A stretch of 64,000 bases of DNA from Siminovitchia terrae (GCF_003605405.2 NZ_QYTW02000011.1:62001-126000), one strand, 5' to 3'. Counted from the first letter of the stretch, positions 35,769 through 46,200 are shown. Numbers and translations: made by a program. The notes: generated by a model from the letters alone, not told the origin.

Positions 35769-36847
35769 TTTGATTCACCTTCCCTGCTATACTTTGTTTT
35801 TCTACCTGACAAAAGCTTGATGCCCCCGCCTATTAGGATAAGGCAGATGATTGCAGGCTTAACATATGACTGAATCCAGAAATAAAGATTGATACCATAT
35901 TTTTCGTCCAAGATCGGATCTATCATCGGAAAGATGACACTCGCTCCGATATAATACAAACCCAATACGATCAGCCCGATGCCAAGCCATTTTTGATGAT
36001 TGACTAAATAAGACACAATCGGTTCATCCTCCACTTCCCCGCTTTCATATTGCGAGGCTTTCTGCAGTCCGTCAAAAAAGCTGTAAAACCAAATGATCGG
36101 GACGATGAAGAGAAAAATCCCCAGCCTCAGCACATCGAGAATATAGATGGCGAACAAGAACGCCGCCATTAACTGGATCCCGCGTTTTTGAAGACCAAGG
36201 TACAAATGCCCTGCGCCAGGCACGATTGAAAGCAATGTAGCAATTGACTTGCTCTTTCTGCCATCAGGCCGTTTGCTTTCCAGTTCTTCAAGTACTGACC
36301 GGTCTTGCAAAACTTCCCCTTTTGACTTGCGGTCCAGCAGCTGCATGACATCGAAAAATCCGTAGATCCAAATAATTGGCAACGAAGCTAAGAAAATGAG
36401 AAACTCCGACTGTCCTGTCATCATGGTGACAAAAAGAATCATAACACCAAGCCCCAAAAACACAGCTAGCAACGTGATTCCCCGATAGACAAGGCCTAAC
36501 TGAAAGTGCCCAAGCCCCGGAACAAAGGATAGAACAATAGTGAAAAAGCGTTCAGAATCTGGATTTTTTTCAATTACTGCTCCTTCATCCATCGGCTCAG
36601 TGCGATTATACAGCTTCGAAGCTGTCACCACTGTATCAATAAAGTTGACGATATACATGAGTAGCCCGCCTAGAGCAAAGACAAGAAAAAACTGAGAACC
36701 TGTGACAGCTACAGCTACTACCGCCAAAGCAGGTATGCCAAAAACAACCGCTGTATAGAATAACCCTCGCAATACTTTTCCAAGATACATCAATCCTCCG
36801 CCGGGAAAAAAGGCGAGAAGAAAAGCTATGATAGGATTTTTATTCAT
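35765..36847 (-). CDS. Multi-pass membrane protein with three internal repeats
   Basis: The product is 360 aa from ATG 36847, with GGGAGGG eight bases before; the frame extends further upstream without a ribosome binding site. A motif recurs three times: AFFPGGGLMYLGKVLRG, SFVPGLGHFQLGLVYRG and SIVPGAGHLYLGLQKRG (P-G-x-G-x-x-x-L-G). Each is followed by two hydrophobic segments, so the protein is a threefold tandem of a TM2-like unit. The start overlaps the anti-sigma stop. Its function is unknown; it is translationally coupled within the sigma operon. Confidence 0.7.
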   Translation of the reverse strand: MNKNPIIAFLLAFFPGGGLMYLGKVLRGLFYTAVVFGIPALAVVAVAVTGSQFFLVFALGGLLMYIVNFIDTVVTASKLYNRTEPMDEGAVIEKNPDSERFFTIVLSFVPGLGHFQLGLVYRGITLLAVFLGLGVMILFVTMMTGQSEFLIFLASLPIIWIYGFFDVMQLLDRKSKGEVLQDRSVLEELESKRPDGRKSKSIATLLSIVPGAGHLYLGLQKRGIQLMAAFLFAIYILDVLRLGIFLFIVPIIWFYSFFDGLQKASQYESGEVEDEPIVSYLVNHQKWLGIGLIVLGLYYIGASVIFPMIDPILDEKYGINLYFWIQSYVKPAIICLILIGGGIKLLSGRKTKYSREGESK

Positions 36848-37307
36848 GCTTGTTTCCCTCCCTAAGATTGTCATCAATTTTTTCTGTAATGGACTCTGTT
36901 TTATTTAACCAGTCATTTATAACTGACTGTTCTTGTTCAGCAGCTGTATTTTCGAAAGTGCTGATAGTCGACGTCAATTGTGAGAAGATACCTGTTGACA
37001 TAAGAACAAGTGTCATTGCTGCAGCTATCGTGTAATGGACCAAAGTCTGCCTTCGCAAGTTTTTCCTCGGCTTCACTTTGTTCTGCGTTTTTTCTTGTAC
37101 ACAGCCAATTTCTTTCATGATGGAATCTGTAAATCCTGTCGGATTAGTCAGCACCGGCATCTGTGATTCAGCTTCTTCTACAGCTTTCAAGTAAAGCTCC
37201 AAACAGTGATCACAGCTGTAAAGATGGTTTTCATATTGAGAGCGAGTTTCTTCATTAAGAGAATCAGTCGCATATAACATCCATTTTTCATAATTGATAT
37301 GGTTCAT
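36840..37307 (-). CDS. Anti-sigma factor with zinc-finger (zf-HC2-like)
   Basis: The product is 155 aa. The N-terminal ENHLYSCDHCLELYL gives the H-x3-C-x2-C zinc-binding core of anti-sigma ZAS domains. One transmembrane segment follows (TIAAAMTLVLMSTGIFS, about residues 92-110), then an extracytoplasmic tail. It would hold the cognate ECF sigma factor at the membrane. The ATG overlaps the sigma factor stop by four bases, as usual for such pairs. Confidence 0.85.
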   Translation of the reverse strand: MNHINYEKWMLYATDSLNEETRSQYENHLYSCDHCLELYLKAVEEAESQMPVLTNPTGFTDSIMKEIGCVQEKTQNKVKPRKNLRRQTLVHYTIAAAMTLVLMSTGIFSQLTSTISTFENTAAEQEQSVINDWLNKTESITEKIDDNLREGNKHE

Positions 37308-37846
37308 GAAAAATCATCCTCCTTCCAGTGCTTCTTCATCCATTGTCTTGCCCGATAGAGCCTCACTTCGACCGTCTTCACTTTCACATCCAGCTCTTGT
37401 GCCAATTCCTCGTAGGTTTGCTCCTTTATGTAGAATCCTTCGACGACCCCTCTGTAATTTTCCGGAAGTTCGTCAAGCCGCTTCCTTAGAAGGTTTTGCC
37501 GCTCCCTTTTCAAAACAAGGAATTCGACACTTTCGCCGGGCGGCGCATGACTCGTCTCTTCATACTCAACATTCATCTCTTCCTGCCGTCGAACCTTTTT
37601 TCTCTTTATATCAATGGCATGATTAACTGCAATTCTTGTGATCCATGTTTTAAAACCTTGCTTCTCATATTGGGGGAGAGAAGTATAGATTTTCATGAAC
37701 ACTTCCTGCGCAGCGTCCTCGGCATCTTTTTCATTGCGCAGGACACCGTACACTGAGTGAAAAATGTAATTGCGGTATTTCTCCACAATCAATCGGAATG
37801 CATGGTCATTTCCGCTCTTGATTTTTTCAATGAGCACATCATCCAA
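37304..37846 (-). CDS. ECF-type RNA polymerase sigma factor
   Basis: The product is 180 aa from TTG 37846, with GGGGGGAG at 7-nt spacing; an in-frame ATG at 37867 lies within the ribosome binding site region and is less likely. Region 2 reads VYGVLRNEKDAEDAAQEVFM with KTWITRIAVNHAIDIKR, and region 4 reads LPENYRGVVEGFYIKEQTYE with VKTVEVRLYRARQWMKK. It directs transcription under envelope stress and is expected to activate its own operon (sigma, anti-sigma, two membrane proteins). Confidence 0.9.
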   Translation of the reverse strand: MDDVLIEKIKSGNDHAFRLIVEKYRNYIFHSVYGVLRNEKDAEDAAQEVFMKIYTSLPQYEKQGFKTWITRIAVNHAIDIKRKKVRRQEEMNVEYEETSHAPPGESVEFLVLKRERQNLLRKRLDELPENYRGVVEGFYIKEQTYEELAQELDVKVKTVEVRLYRARQWMKKHWKEDDFS

Positions 37847-37879
37847 AACTTCTCTCCCCCCTTTCATGCGTCACCCTTA

Positions 37880-37915
37880 TAGACGCCGGCTGGTGGTATG
37901 GTCACTACACTATTT
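37880..37915 (-). promoter_or_regulatory. Candidate autoregulated ECF promoter
   Basis: On the minus strand GTGACC is followed after 14 bp by CGTCTATAAG, about 25-30 bp before the gene. The CGTC element is typical of ECF -10 regions, but the spacing is shorter than the usual 16-17 bp, so this is tentative. Confidence 0.25.
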
Positions 37916-38091
37916 ATAAAATTTTTTTTGAGAACGTCCTATTTTGATCCGAGTTCGTGGATTTGATCATAATACCCATGTATTTTCAGGTCAAAATCTA
38001 TATTTCAATTAGAACTCAACCCTCCTATTTTACCATTTAAGGAAACTTTTCATAGTGCAAGCCGTAGAGATAAAGAAGGAAATCAGTGGGA

Positions 38092-38286
38092 TTTAACTTC
38101 ATTCAGCAGAAGTTTCCCACTTCTGTAAGTGGTAATATGAATGCATATTGGTATTCCATTCAGCGGGGTTCAAACCCCGGGCTGAATAAAGTCAAAGCCT
38201 CCGACGGATGCCACAGATTTTCAGAGGAAATTTATCGAGCGGAGCTCGATAAAATCTGGGCGTAAACACGCCAAGGCGCATTTGAT
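38092..38286 (-). repeat. 195-bp structured dispersed repeat, copy 5
   Basis: This full-length copy is in the opposite orientation to the other five: it begins with TTTAACTTC and ends with GCGCATTTGAT on the plus strand. All hairpins of the four-way junction are intact, including GGGGTTtgAACCCC. It lies in the spacer between the ECF operon and the MFS gene. Flanking parts 37916-38091 and 38287-38508 show no gene. Confidence 0.9.
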
Positions 38287-38508
38287 TCGTCTTAAAAAAT
38301 AAAGGAAGTTGATTTGAGAGTCCTTGAGGTTTTAAAAAATAGAATGAAAAAGATGGAGAGAAGGAGTTTCAAGTCTGGTTCAACAGCCTGAATTAGTGTC
38401 TCCTAGAGCGTTACAAGATAATAGAAAGTCGCCCAGTTTAAAAAAGAGTACGGCTTGTCTCGGCAGGATCAGACGAAAGATTTACAATTTTTCAGTGAAA
38501 AATCAAGA

Positions 38509-38558
38509 AAGTCCCAGTTGGTCATCAGATAGCGATTATCTGAAACCAATAGGGACTT
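38509..38558 (-). terminator. Terminator of the MFS transporter gene
   Basis: AAGTCCC (38509-38515) pairs with GGGACTT (38552-38558), extended by TTGGT/ACCAA and CAGATA/TATCTG inside. On the minus strand it is followed by TCTTGATTTTTC. Confidence 0.65.
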
Positions 38559-38572
38559 GTTGGATTAAAAAA

Positions 38573-39862
38573 TTAAGCCGCTTTTCTGGATTTTCTTTTA
38601 CTTCGTGACCAGATGACAACCGGAACCAGCAGCAGGGACAAGAGCCCGCCTGCAAGTGATAATACAGCATAACTAAAATAGGCCGCAATGATGCCGGATA
38701 ACGCTCCGCCAGCAGCTCCTGCAAGAGCGATGAAGACGTCGATGGCACCTTGGGTTTTTGCCCGGGTAGACAGATTAGTTGAATCGACTATGAGAGCTGT
38801 CCCGCTGATCAATCCAAAATTCCAGCCAAGTCCAAGCAAAGCGAGTGCGATGATAAGCATTAGCATCGATTCGCCAGACGTCAATCCAGATACCAAACCT
38901 GCTGCCAACAAGGTGGCACCTGCTGCGGCAGCCATGGTCATTCGCCCGATTTTATCCACCAGTATCCCTGTAACAAGTGATGGCAGGTACATGGCACCGA
39001 TATGGATTCCAATCACAATCCCTACATCTCTCAATCCGTGGCCGTGATGTTCCATATGTACCGGAGTCATCGTCATGATAGCAACCATAACGATTTGAGT
39101 AAGGATCATCACTGTAGCTCCGATGACAATTCCGCGCCTGTCGGATGTAACTTCCTCTTTATTGAAAGAATGCGTTTCTTTCTTGGCCGACGCATCCGCT
39201 ATCGCTTTTGCAACTACTAGAGGATCAGGACGAAGCATAGTAATTAGAACAAGCCCAGCAAGCAGATACGCTGCCGCAGCCAATATGAAGGGCCCTGCCA
39301 AAGGAGGAATGCCGATTCCCTCCGCGAACCTGCCCATCACACCTACAAGATTAGGGCCCGCTACTGCACCAAATGTGGTTGAAACCATCGCGATACTGAC
39401 AGCAGTAGCTCTTTGGGTCGCATTAGCCATATCCGTCCCAGCGTAGCGTGCCTGAAGATTGGTGGCCGTTCCTGCTCCATAGATAAACAATGAAACAAAA
39501 AGCAGGAAAACATTATTCATAACTGCGGCAGCCACTACTCCAATTGCACCAATGCCTCCCGTTATGAATCCTGCTCCCAGTCCGAAACGCCGGCCAAATC
39601 TCTGAGAGAGCCGTCCCACAATCAGGGCTGCCGCAGCAGAACCAAGTGTGAACAATGCAACAGGAACTCCTGCAAAACTGTCTGTTCCCAGCATATCGCG
39701 TGCAATCAGCGCTCCCACCGTTATACCGGCAGCAAGTCCTGCACCACCAAAAATCTGGGAAAGCATGACAATTACGAGAGTCCGCTTATAAAGCTCCTGC
39801 TGCTTTGACGGGGACTTCATATACTTTTGCAGCCAAGCTGGCTGATCATTTTTTTCAGACAT
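38573..39862 (-). CDS. Major facilitator superfamily transporter
   Basis: The product is 429 aa with 12 predicted membrane helices, starting MSEKNDQPAWLQKYMKSPSK (a cytoplasmic tail), with AAAGGCGG before the ATG. The loop between helices 2 and 3 reads GRLSQRFGRRFGLGAGF, the MFS motif A, and a second copy, GILVDKIGRMTMA, occurs in the C-terminal half. Substrate unknown; drug or metabolite export is typical. It is a single gene with its own terminator, divergent from two small membrane proteins. Confidence 0.85.
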   Translation of the reverse strand: MSEKNDQPAWLQKYMKSPSKQQELYKRTLVIVMLSQIFGGAGLAAGITVGALIARDMLGTDSFAGVPVALFTLGSAAAALIVGRLSQRFGRRFGLGAGFITGGIGAIGVVAAAVMNNVFLLFVSLFIYGAGTATNLQARYAGTDMANATQRATAVSIAMVSTTFGAVAGPNLVGVMGRFAEGIGIPPLAGPFILAAAAYLLAGLVLITMLRPDPLVVAKAIADASAKKETHSFNKEEVTSDRRGIVIGATVMILTQIVMVAIMTMTPVHMEHHGHGLRDVGIVIGIHIGAMYLPSLVTGILVDKIGRMTMAAAAGATLLAAGLVSGLTSGESMLMLIIALALLGLGWNFGLISGTALIVDSTNLSTRAKTQGAIDVFIALAGAAGGALSGIIAAYFSYAVLSLAGGLLSLLLVPVVIWSRSKRKSRKAA

Positions 39863-39957
39863 TCAACTACCGCCTTTCAAAGTCATCATGTCAATAAATT
39901 GTATTATATAAGATCAAAAATTATTTTATTTAAGATTTATAGAAAGGAGAAATATAT

Positions 39958-40398
39958 ATGGGTTATTATAACATTGCCATAGTTCTTCAAATTTTACTAT
40001 TTTTTTATTTTGAAGTGACAACTTTGCTCAACCTTTTTCCCTGGAATGATCTATCAAAATATATCCGTAAGGAGACATTCACGGAAGCCATCACCAATGG
40101 TTTATTCATCCTTCTTTGTATCGGACTGTTTGCAACAAAAATCAAATGGCTCATGGCTATTTCGGTTATTTTTTACCTTGTCTTCCTTGTAATGCAGATT
40201 CTTACCTGGTGGATGCCCTATTGTACCGGGATTCATTTAAAGCAGTTTCCCAAATCTCTTTACGAATCCCATTTCAAAGACACAATCAAATGGCTGCCAC
40301 CTATAAAAGACCATATCATTCCCGACGCCCAGCACAATGTACTTCAGCTCCTATCTATGATTACGCTAATTGTAAGCTCTATTTCCCTATTTATGTAA
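39958..40398 (+). CDS. Hypothetical four-helix membrane protein
   Basis: The product is 146 aa with AAAGGAG eight bases before the ATG. Hydrophobic segments lie at about residues 3-22, 44-60, 63-82 and 124-144. A conserved-looking loop WWMPYCTGIHLKQFPKSLYE lies between the third and fourth. I do not recognise a named family. It is followed 17 bp later by a small two-helix protein and a shared terminator, so the two form a unit. Confidence 0.65.
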   Translation: MGYYNIAIVLQILLFFYFEVTTLLNLFPWNDLSKYIRKETFTEAITNGLFILLCIGLFATKIKWLMAISVIFYLVFLVMQILTWWMPYCTGIHLKQFPKSLYESHFKDTIKWLPPIKDHIIPDAQHNVLQLLSMITLIVSSISLFM

Positions 40399-40415
40399 AA
40401 AAGGAGTTGCTCGAA

Positions 40416-40574
40416 ATGAAAATAAAAAATCATGTAATCGGCTTTTCTTTAGGCTATTTCGCATGCATGCTAATCATCTACTTAGTCACAGGTTATTTTT
40501 CCTGGAGTTTTGTGCTTGGTTCTTTGGCAGGCATCGTCCTATTTGCAGTATTAATGAAATTATTGAAAAAATGA
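40416..40574 (+). CDS. Small two-helix membrane protein
   Basis: The product is 52 aa starting MKIKNHVIGFSLGYFACMLI, with AAGGAG nine bases before the ATG. Two hydrophobic segments (residues 6-24 and 30-48) end in a basic KLLKK tail. No family recognised. It is co-transcribed with the preceding membrane protein and followed by a terminator. Confidence 0.6.
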   Translation: MKIKNHVIGFSLGYFACMLIIYLVTGYFSWSFVLGSLAGIVLFAVLMKLLKK

Positions 40575-40579
40575 GAGTG

Positions 40580-40614
40580 TACGGCTGCTCCACATAAAGG
40601 AACAGCCGTTTATT
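40580..40614 (+). terminator. Terminator of the two-gene membrane protein unit
   Basis: ACGGCTG (40580-40586) pairs with CAGCCGT (40602-40608), with an inner TCC/GGA, followed by TTATTTTT. It lies just after the stop at 40574. Confidence 0.75.
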
Positions 40615-40627
40615 TTTCTAGCCCCTG

Positions 40628-41087
40628 CTATATTCTACCTACTTCAATTTTCGCCAGGTTAGATTCCTCAATTTGATCCACCTCCATGTGGACTTGATCA
40701 CCATATCAAATGCGCCTTGGCGTATTTGCGCCCAGATTTTATCGAGCTCCGCTCGATAAATTTCCTCTGAAAATCTGTGGCATCCGCCGGAGGTTTTGAC
40801 TTTATTCAGCCGGGGTTTGAACCCCCACTGAATGGAATACCAATACGCATTCATCTCACCACTTACAGAAGTGGGAGATTTCTGCTGAATGAAGTTAAAA
40901 TGGAAGTTTCATATTCCCCGTTCTCAAGGTCATCACCCTCAACCTAGTGAAATCCTCATTGTTTCTAATAAGATAGTCGGTAAAGTGCAGCCCCTCCGAA
41001 CATTTATGCATAAAAACGACAATTATATTTTCAAAGTTCTCCTCCACCATTAACTCTTCTCTATTTTGTTCAAAAAACCTTTATATC
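40628..41087 (-). pseudogene. ORF split by repeat copy 6
   Basis: On the minus strand a frame runs from about 41087: FENIIVVFMHKCSEGLHFTD, then [15 protein letters not shown]. It is stopped at once by the TTTAAC end of repeat copy 6 (40705-40899). Beyond the repeat a frame reads [20 protein letters not shown] and ends VGRI at a TAG (40628). Joining 40900 directly to 40704 gives CCATATGG and an uninterrupted frame (KLPYGDQV). No ATG with a good ribosome binding site is seen upstream, so the gene may also have lost its 5' end. Family not recognised. Confidence 0.65.
40705..40899 (+). repeat. 195-bp structured dispersed repeat, copy 6
   Basis: This is a full-length copy with intact hairpins, running from ATCAAATGCGCC to GAAGTTAAA. 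It lies within a minus-strand ORF whose frame is restored by precise removal of these 195 bp, leaving CCAT joined to ATGG. No target duplication is visible. Confidence 0.92.
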
Positions 41088-41156
41088 TATTTGTAGTGTT
41101 TTCTGTGTTCGGCTCGTCTAATAGATTAGAGCAATTAGTTAAAGGTGGGAGAAATC

Positions 41157-41843
41157 GTGATTGTTGTTAAAAATGTAAGTCATGCTTTCGAGGTTGGAAA
41201 GAGAGGACATAAACACAAGATACCTGTTCTCAAGGACGTTTCCCTTACAGTTAAGGAAGGTGAGATGGTCACCATCGTTGGAAGAAGTGGTTCAGGCAAG
41301 TCAACTCTATTAAATATAATCAGCGGATTCCTCAAGCCGACTCAAGGAGAGGTATGGATTGCCGGAGAAAAAGTCAGTGATCTGAATGAAACGAAATTTG
41401 CAGATTTCCGATTAGAGCATCTTGGATTTATTTTTCAAAACTTTCAACTCATCCCTAGTATGACAGCTTTCCAAAACGTTGAGCTTCCACTCGTTTTAAA
41501 AGGAATGAACGAGCAGAAGCGTAAACTAAAAACAGATGAAACACTACAAAGAGTAGGTTTGCTGGAATACAAAAATCATTATCCAAATGAGCTGTCAGGC
41601 GGACAACAGCAGCGTGTCAGCATTGCGAGGGCTCTTGCCGTTAATCCTCCTCTTATTCTTGCAGATGAGCCGACCGGCAGCCTTGACAGCGAAACAGAGG
41701 AGCAACTTCTTCAATTCATCAAAGAATTGAATGAAGAGGGCATCACTTTTTTAATTATTACGCATGATGATAAGGTTGCAGAAATCGGGCACCGGGCGAT
41801 TGAAATTGCCGATGGGAAAATATTGGAGGCGGTGTTGGTATGA
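41157..41843 (+). CDS. ABC transporter ATP-binding protein (MacB/LolD type)
   Basis: The product is 228 aa from GTG 41157; an in-frame GTG at 41145 overlaps the ribosome binding site AAAGGTGGG. Walker A is GRSGSGKST, the Q-loop is [11 protein letters not shown], the signature is [16 protein letters not shown], and Walker B is [13 protein letters not shown] with the H-loop ITHDD. It couples ATP hydrolysis to the FtsX-like permease encoded next; the two genes overlap by four bases. Confidence 0.9.
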   Translation: MIVVKNVSHAFEVGKRGHKHKIPVLKDVSLTVKEGEMVTIVGRSGSGKSTLLNIISGFLKPTQGEVWIAGEKVSDLNETKFADFRLEHLGFIFQNFQLIPSMTAFQNVELPLVLKGMNEQKRKLKTDETLQRVGLLEYKNHYPNELSGGQQQRVSIARALAVNPPLILADEPTGSLDSETEEQLLQFIKELNEEGITFLIITHDDKVAEIGHRAIEIADGKILEAVLV

Positions 41844-43171
41844 CGCTCAAAGATCAGATCAAGTTTGTCAGACAAAATATGAAAAAGAACAAGTCCCGGA
41901 TTTTTATGACGATGTTGGCAACAGCCATTGGCTGTGCATTCCTAATTGTGCTTGCCTCAATTGGCTTTGGTCTTCACAAATCAATCATCCAGGAGTTGAT
42001 GGAAGATCGGCTTGTGACTGAAATAGAAGTTCATGCCCAAATCGATGATAAAGAGAACTATAAAGCAATCAATGATCGGCATATCGAATATTTTGAGGCA
42101 TTAGATGATGTCAAGGCAGTCACTAGGAGACAGATGCTTCAGCAGACTCCCATATATGAATTGGGAGAATACAGTATTCAAGCTAACACTTTTTCCGCTT
42201 TTTTCCCTGCAGAAGTTAAAGCAGGATTTGAGTTGTCTGAAGGCCGCCTCCCTGAGAAATCAGATGAAATTATTGTTGGTTATTCCTTCCTAAATGAGTT
42301 GGCAAAAAAAGTTGAGGATGACGTCAACCCATATAACGATGACGGAACGGTTAAAGAGAAATATGCCTTTAAAGAAAGCTTAATCGGAAAAACTGTCAGT
42401 ATGGAAGTGAAGGATAGAAAGGATTCCACAACTACGATTCCGCTTACCATTGTAGGGATTGCTAAAAAACCTGCAAAAGATTGGCTGACTAATTCTGATG
42501 TATTTATTTCGGATTCCGTTTTAAAGGACATTGAGGCTTTTACTGGGACTCGTGGAGGCTCATTAGACGTGGAAGAGAAAGAAATAAAAGCTGAGGAGGA
42601 AAAAACTTACGATCAGGTGAATATTTATACCAACAGTGTTCAAGATGTGGAAGGCATTATCGAAAAACTGGACATGGACAGATACGCGACATTTTCAATC
42701 GTCAACGAAATGAAACAAGTGAATATGATCTTTACCATCATGAAAATCGGATTGATATTAGTAGGTACAATCGCTCTGATTATTGCTTCAATTGGTATTT
42801 ATAACACGATGACAATGGCGGTCACGGAACGAGCGCCTGATATTGGCATCATGAAGGCAATCGGCGCCAACCCTAGTACCATCAAAAAGATATTTCTGTT
42901 GGAAAGCAGCTACATCGGATTGATCGGTGCATTGGTTGGAACGGTGGTTGCCTATGGAGTGAGCTTCGCAGTCAATTTCTCATTGCCGATAGTCGTTGAA
43001 AGTATGTTTAACGAGGCGCCGCCTGAGAATTTACTATTTTCATATATCCCATGGACCCTTGCACTCATCAGCATTGCCATCTGTTTGATCATCACTATAT
43101 TTTCCGGATGGAGGCCTGCTCAGCGAGCTACACGAATTGATGTCTTGCAAGCAATGCGAAGGGAAATATAA
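41840..43171 (+). CDS. ABC transporter permease (FtsX/MacB family)
   Basis: The product is 443 aa. One transmembrane helix lies near the N-terminus (MTMLATAIGCAFLIVLASIG). A large extracytoplasmic domain of about 230 residues follows, then three helices at the C-terminus (from MIFTIMKIGLILVGTIALII). ERAPDIGIMKAIGANPSTIK is the conserved FtsX-domain loop. Such pairs export peptides, antibiotics or lipoproteins, or sense peptides. No two-component genes lie nearby. Confidence 0.88.
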   Translation: MTLKDQIKFVRQNMKKNKSRIFMTMLATAIGCAFLIVLASIGFGLHKSIIQELMEDRLVTEIEVHAQIDDKENYKAINDRHIEYFEALDDVKAVTRRQMLQQTPIYELGEYSIQANTFSAFFPAEVKAGFELSEGRLPEKSDEIIVGYSFLNELAKKVEDDVNPYNDDGTVKEKYAFKESLIGKTVSMEVKDRKDSTTTIPLTIVGIAKKPAKDWLTNSDVFISDSVLKDIEAFTGTRGGSLDVEEKEIKAEEEKTYDQVNIYTNSVQDVEGIIEKLDMDRYATFSIVNEMKQVNMIFTIMKIGLILVGTIALIIASIGIYNTMTMAVTERAPDIGIMKAIGANPSTIKKIFLLESSYIGLIGALVGTVVAYGVSFAVNFSLPIVVESMFNEAPPENLLFSYIPWTLALISIAICLIITIFSGWRPAQRATRIDVLQAMRREI

Positions 43172-43186
43172 GTTTATTAAAATGAA

Positions 43187-43220
43187 CGAAGCACTCACCG
43201 TAAACATCGGGAGTGCTTCG
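43187..43220. terminator. Terminator between converging ABC and glucosaminidase genes
   Basis: CGAAGCACTC (43187-43196) pairs perfectly with GAGTGCTTCG (43211-43220). It lies in the 66-bp gap between the converging genes and can serve both. Confidence 0.7.
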
Positions 43221-43237
43221 ATATATCGAACATTCGG

Positions 43238-46200
43238 TTACATTTTTTTATAGACCGGGATATCATAAACAAGTGTATATGAATTGACCAACATATATAA
43301 ATTGTGGATTTGTGTAATTTGTTTTACCGCCCATCCGATATCCGTTGCATATTGGTGGGTGGCTTTCCCTGTATTGCTTGCTGCTGCTGGATTCCATCTC
43401 ATTTTATAGAGAGTGTTTTGTCCGGCATTGATATAGTTTTGACCAATAAATTGAGCTCCTCCAATAATGGCGGCCTCAGGAGTGAACCATCCTGCATTGT
43501 AGGCAAACTCTGCTCCCTTTTGTACCGCTACCCCATCGTAAGCACCGATGCCGTACATATTGTAAACTGTTTTGCCGTTAATCTTTACGCCTTTGGCCAA
43601 TTGTGAAGCCCCATTACCCGTCTCAAGCAAAGCATGGGAAATCAGGTACATTTCGTTGACACCATGAATTTTACCCGCTTCTATGAATGAAGCAGCTTTT
43701 CCGGCTAAAATACCTTTTCCGGAAAGGATTTTCTCATTTATTTCGGCTGCTTGGGCATTCGCTGTTTTTGATAGATTAATAAACTGAAGCGATTTTACAG
43801 GATCATTGATGAAATTGTTTGGATCAAGATAATATTTTACATCTTCCGGCTTAGCTGTTACCCATCCGGTTTTATATTGCACCTGATACCAAGTATATCC
43901 ATCTTTTCCTTTTTGGGAAGATATAATGTTTAAAGTGCTTCCTGCACTGACTTTTCCGAGGGAATTAAAATCAGCCCCGGCTCCACTTCGGACGTTCCAA
44001 GTACCGCTTAAAACAGTTCCTGACTTAGCACCAGAGTTTAGCTTTAATGCATCTTCTCTTATGTAAGTTGGATACTGCTTATCTGTCTGTGGATTTGCAG
44101 CCATTTGAATTTTAACCATTTCATCCAAAGTAAGATTGTAATTGGAGTAATCGGTTGTTTTGGAGCCATTGTCCAAATCTCCCGGTGGATTAGTAGCCGC
44201 CGATAAATATTGAAGGCTCACATAACCCGTTTTGCCGTTCGCTGTAATCTTGGCCCAGCCGCCGCCAGCGTCTGAATGATAAGTTACCTTGGTGCCGTTT
44301 GCCAATTTAGCAATTATATTTGCTGTTGTTGAAGGAGCAGATCGCATGTTTAAATTAGATCCGGAATTAACTGTCACATATCTAATTTGATCAGTTGAGC
44401 CTGGCAATCCTTCATCCGGTTTATTAACGGGCTTTTTATCTGAGAGGAACTTGGATTGAACATACCCAGTAGAACCGTAGGCCTTGACTTTGGCCCAGCC
44501 GTTTTCTTCAGATAGTACTTGAACAGCTACTCCTGAAGCAATTTGAATGACGATAGACGAATTGGTTGATGCGCTCTTATACATACTTGCTCCAGATACA
44601 GAAGAACTATTGATGTATTTAGTTTTTGGTTCGGCAGTCTCAGTGTTTCCATTGGTCTTGGCTAAAAATTGACTGCTTACATAACCTGTTTTCCCATTTA
44701 CTTTTACCTTCGCCCAACCATTTGCTTCAGATTGAACTTCAACTGCAGTTCCACGTGTAAGTCGATCAACCACACTGGCACTCGCAGAAGCCTGACTTCG
44801 CAAATATAAGATTGAACCAGCATTTACATTCACATATTTAATCGTTTTGTTAATAGGCCTTTCGACTGGAGAAACCTCAGTTGGGGCCTTTGCTGTCAAA
44901 TACTCACTGCTTACATAGCCTGTCTTTCCATTCACTGTTATCTTCGCCCAACCGCCAGATTCTGATTGGACCGATACTTTCGCTCCAGCAGACAATTTTG
45001 CGATAATGCTTCCGCTCGTCGACGCTTTGCTCCGTACATTCAGCGATGAACCGGATTTGACATTTACATATTTAGTGACCGTTTTATTTTGCGTGGAAGG
45101 AGGCTTCGTAACAGATGGAGCACTCGTAGATAAATATTGGCTGCTTACATAGCCTGTCTTTCCATTCACTGTTACTTTCGCCCAACCACCAGATTCTGAT
45201 TGAACCGATACTTTGGACCCAGAAGACAATTTAGCTATGATGCTTCCGCTCGTTGACGCTTTGCTCCGCACATTTAATGATGAACCAGATTGAACGTTCA
45301 CATATTTTGTTACGGTCTTGGATGACGTTGGCGGCACTTTATTGGACGTTGGCTTACTAGATGCTGGTGCACTCGCAGATAAATACGTGCTGCTTACATA
45401 GCCTGTCTTTCCATTCACTGTTACCTTCGCCCAACCACCAGATTCCGATTGAACCGATACTTTTGACCCGGAGGACAATTTAGCTATGATACTTCCGCTC
45501 GTTGACGCTTTGCTTCGTACATTTAATGACGAACCAGATTGAACGTTCACATACTTTGTGACAGTCTTGGATGATGTTGACGGCACTTTATTAGCTGAGG
45601 GCTTGCTGGATGCAGGTGCACTCGTAGATAAATACGTGCTGCTTACATAACCTGTTTTTCCATTCACTGTTACCTTCGCCCAACCATTTGCTTCAGATTG
45701 AACCGACACTTTTGACCCAGAGGACAATTTAGCTATGATGCTTCCGCTCGTTGACGCTTTGCTCCGTACATTTAATGATGAACCAGATTGAACGTTCACA
45801 TATTTTGTGACAGTCTTGGATGACGTTGGCGGCACTTTATTGGCCGTTGGCTTACTAGATACAGGTGCACTCGCAGATAAATACGTGCTGCTTACATAAC
45901 CTGTTTTTCCATTCACTGTTACCTTCGCCCAACCGCCAGATTCTGATTGAACCGATACTTTTGACCCGGAGGACAATTTAGCTATAATGCTTCCGCTCGT
46001 TGACGCTTTGCTCCGCACATTTAATGACGAACCAGATTGAACGTTCACATACTTTGTAACGGCCTTGGATGATGTTGACGGCACTTTATTAGCTGAAGGC
46101 TTGCTGGTTGCAGGTGCACTCGCAGATAAATACGTGCTGCTTACATAACCTGTTTTTCCATTCACTGTTACCTTCGCCCAACCGCCAGATTCTGATTGAA

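Noticed and set aside
40639-40854. Minus-strand 71-codon ORF through repeat copy 6
   Set aside because: It reads through the repeat itself; the real coding signal is in the frames flanking the repeat.
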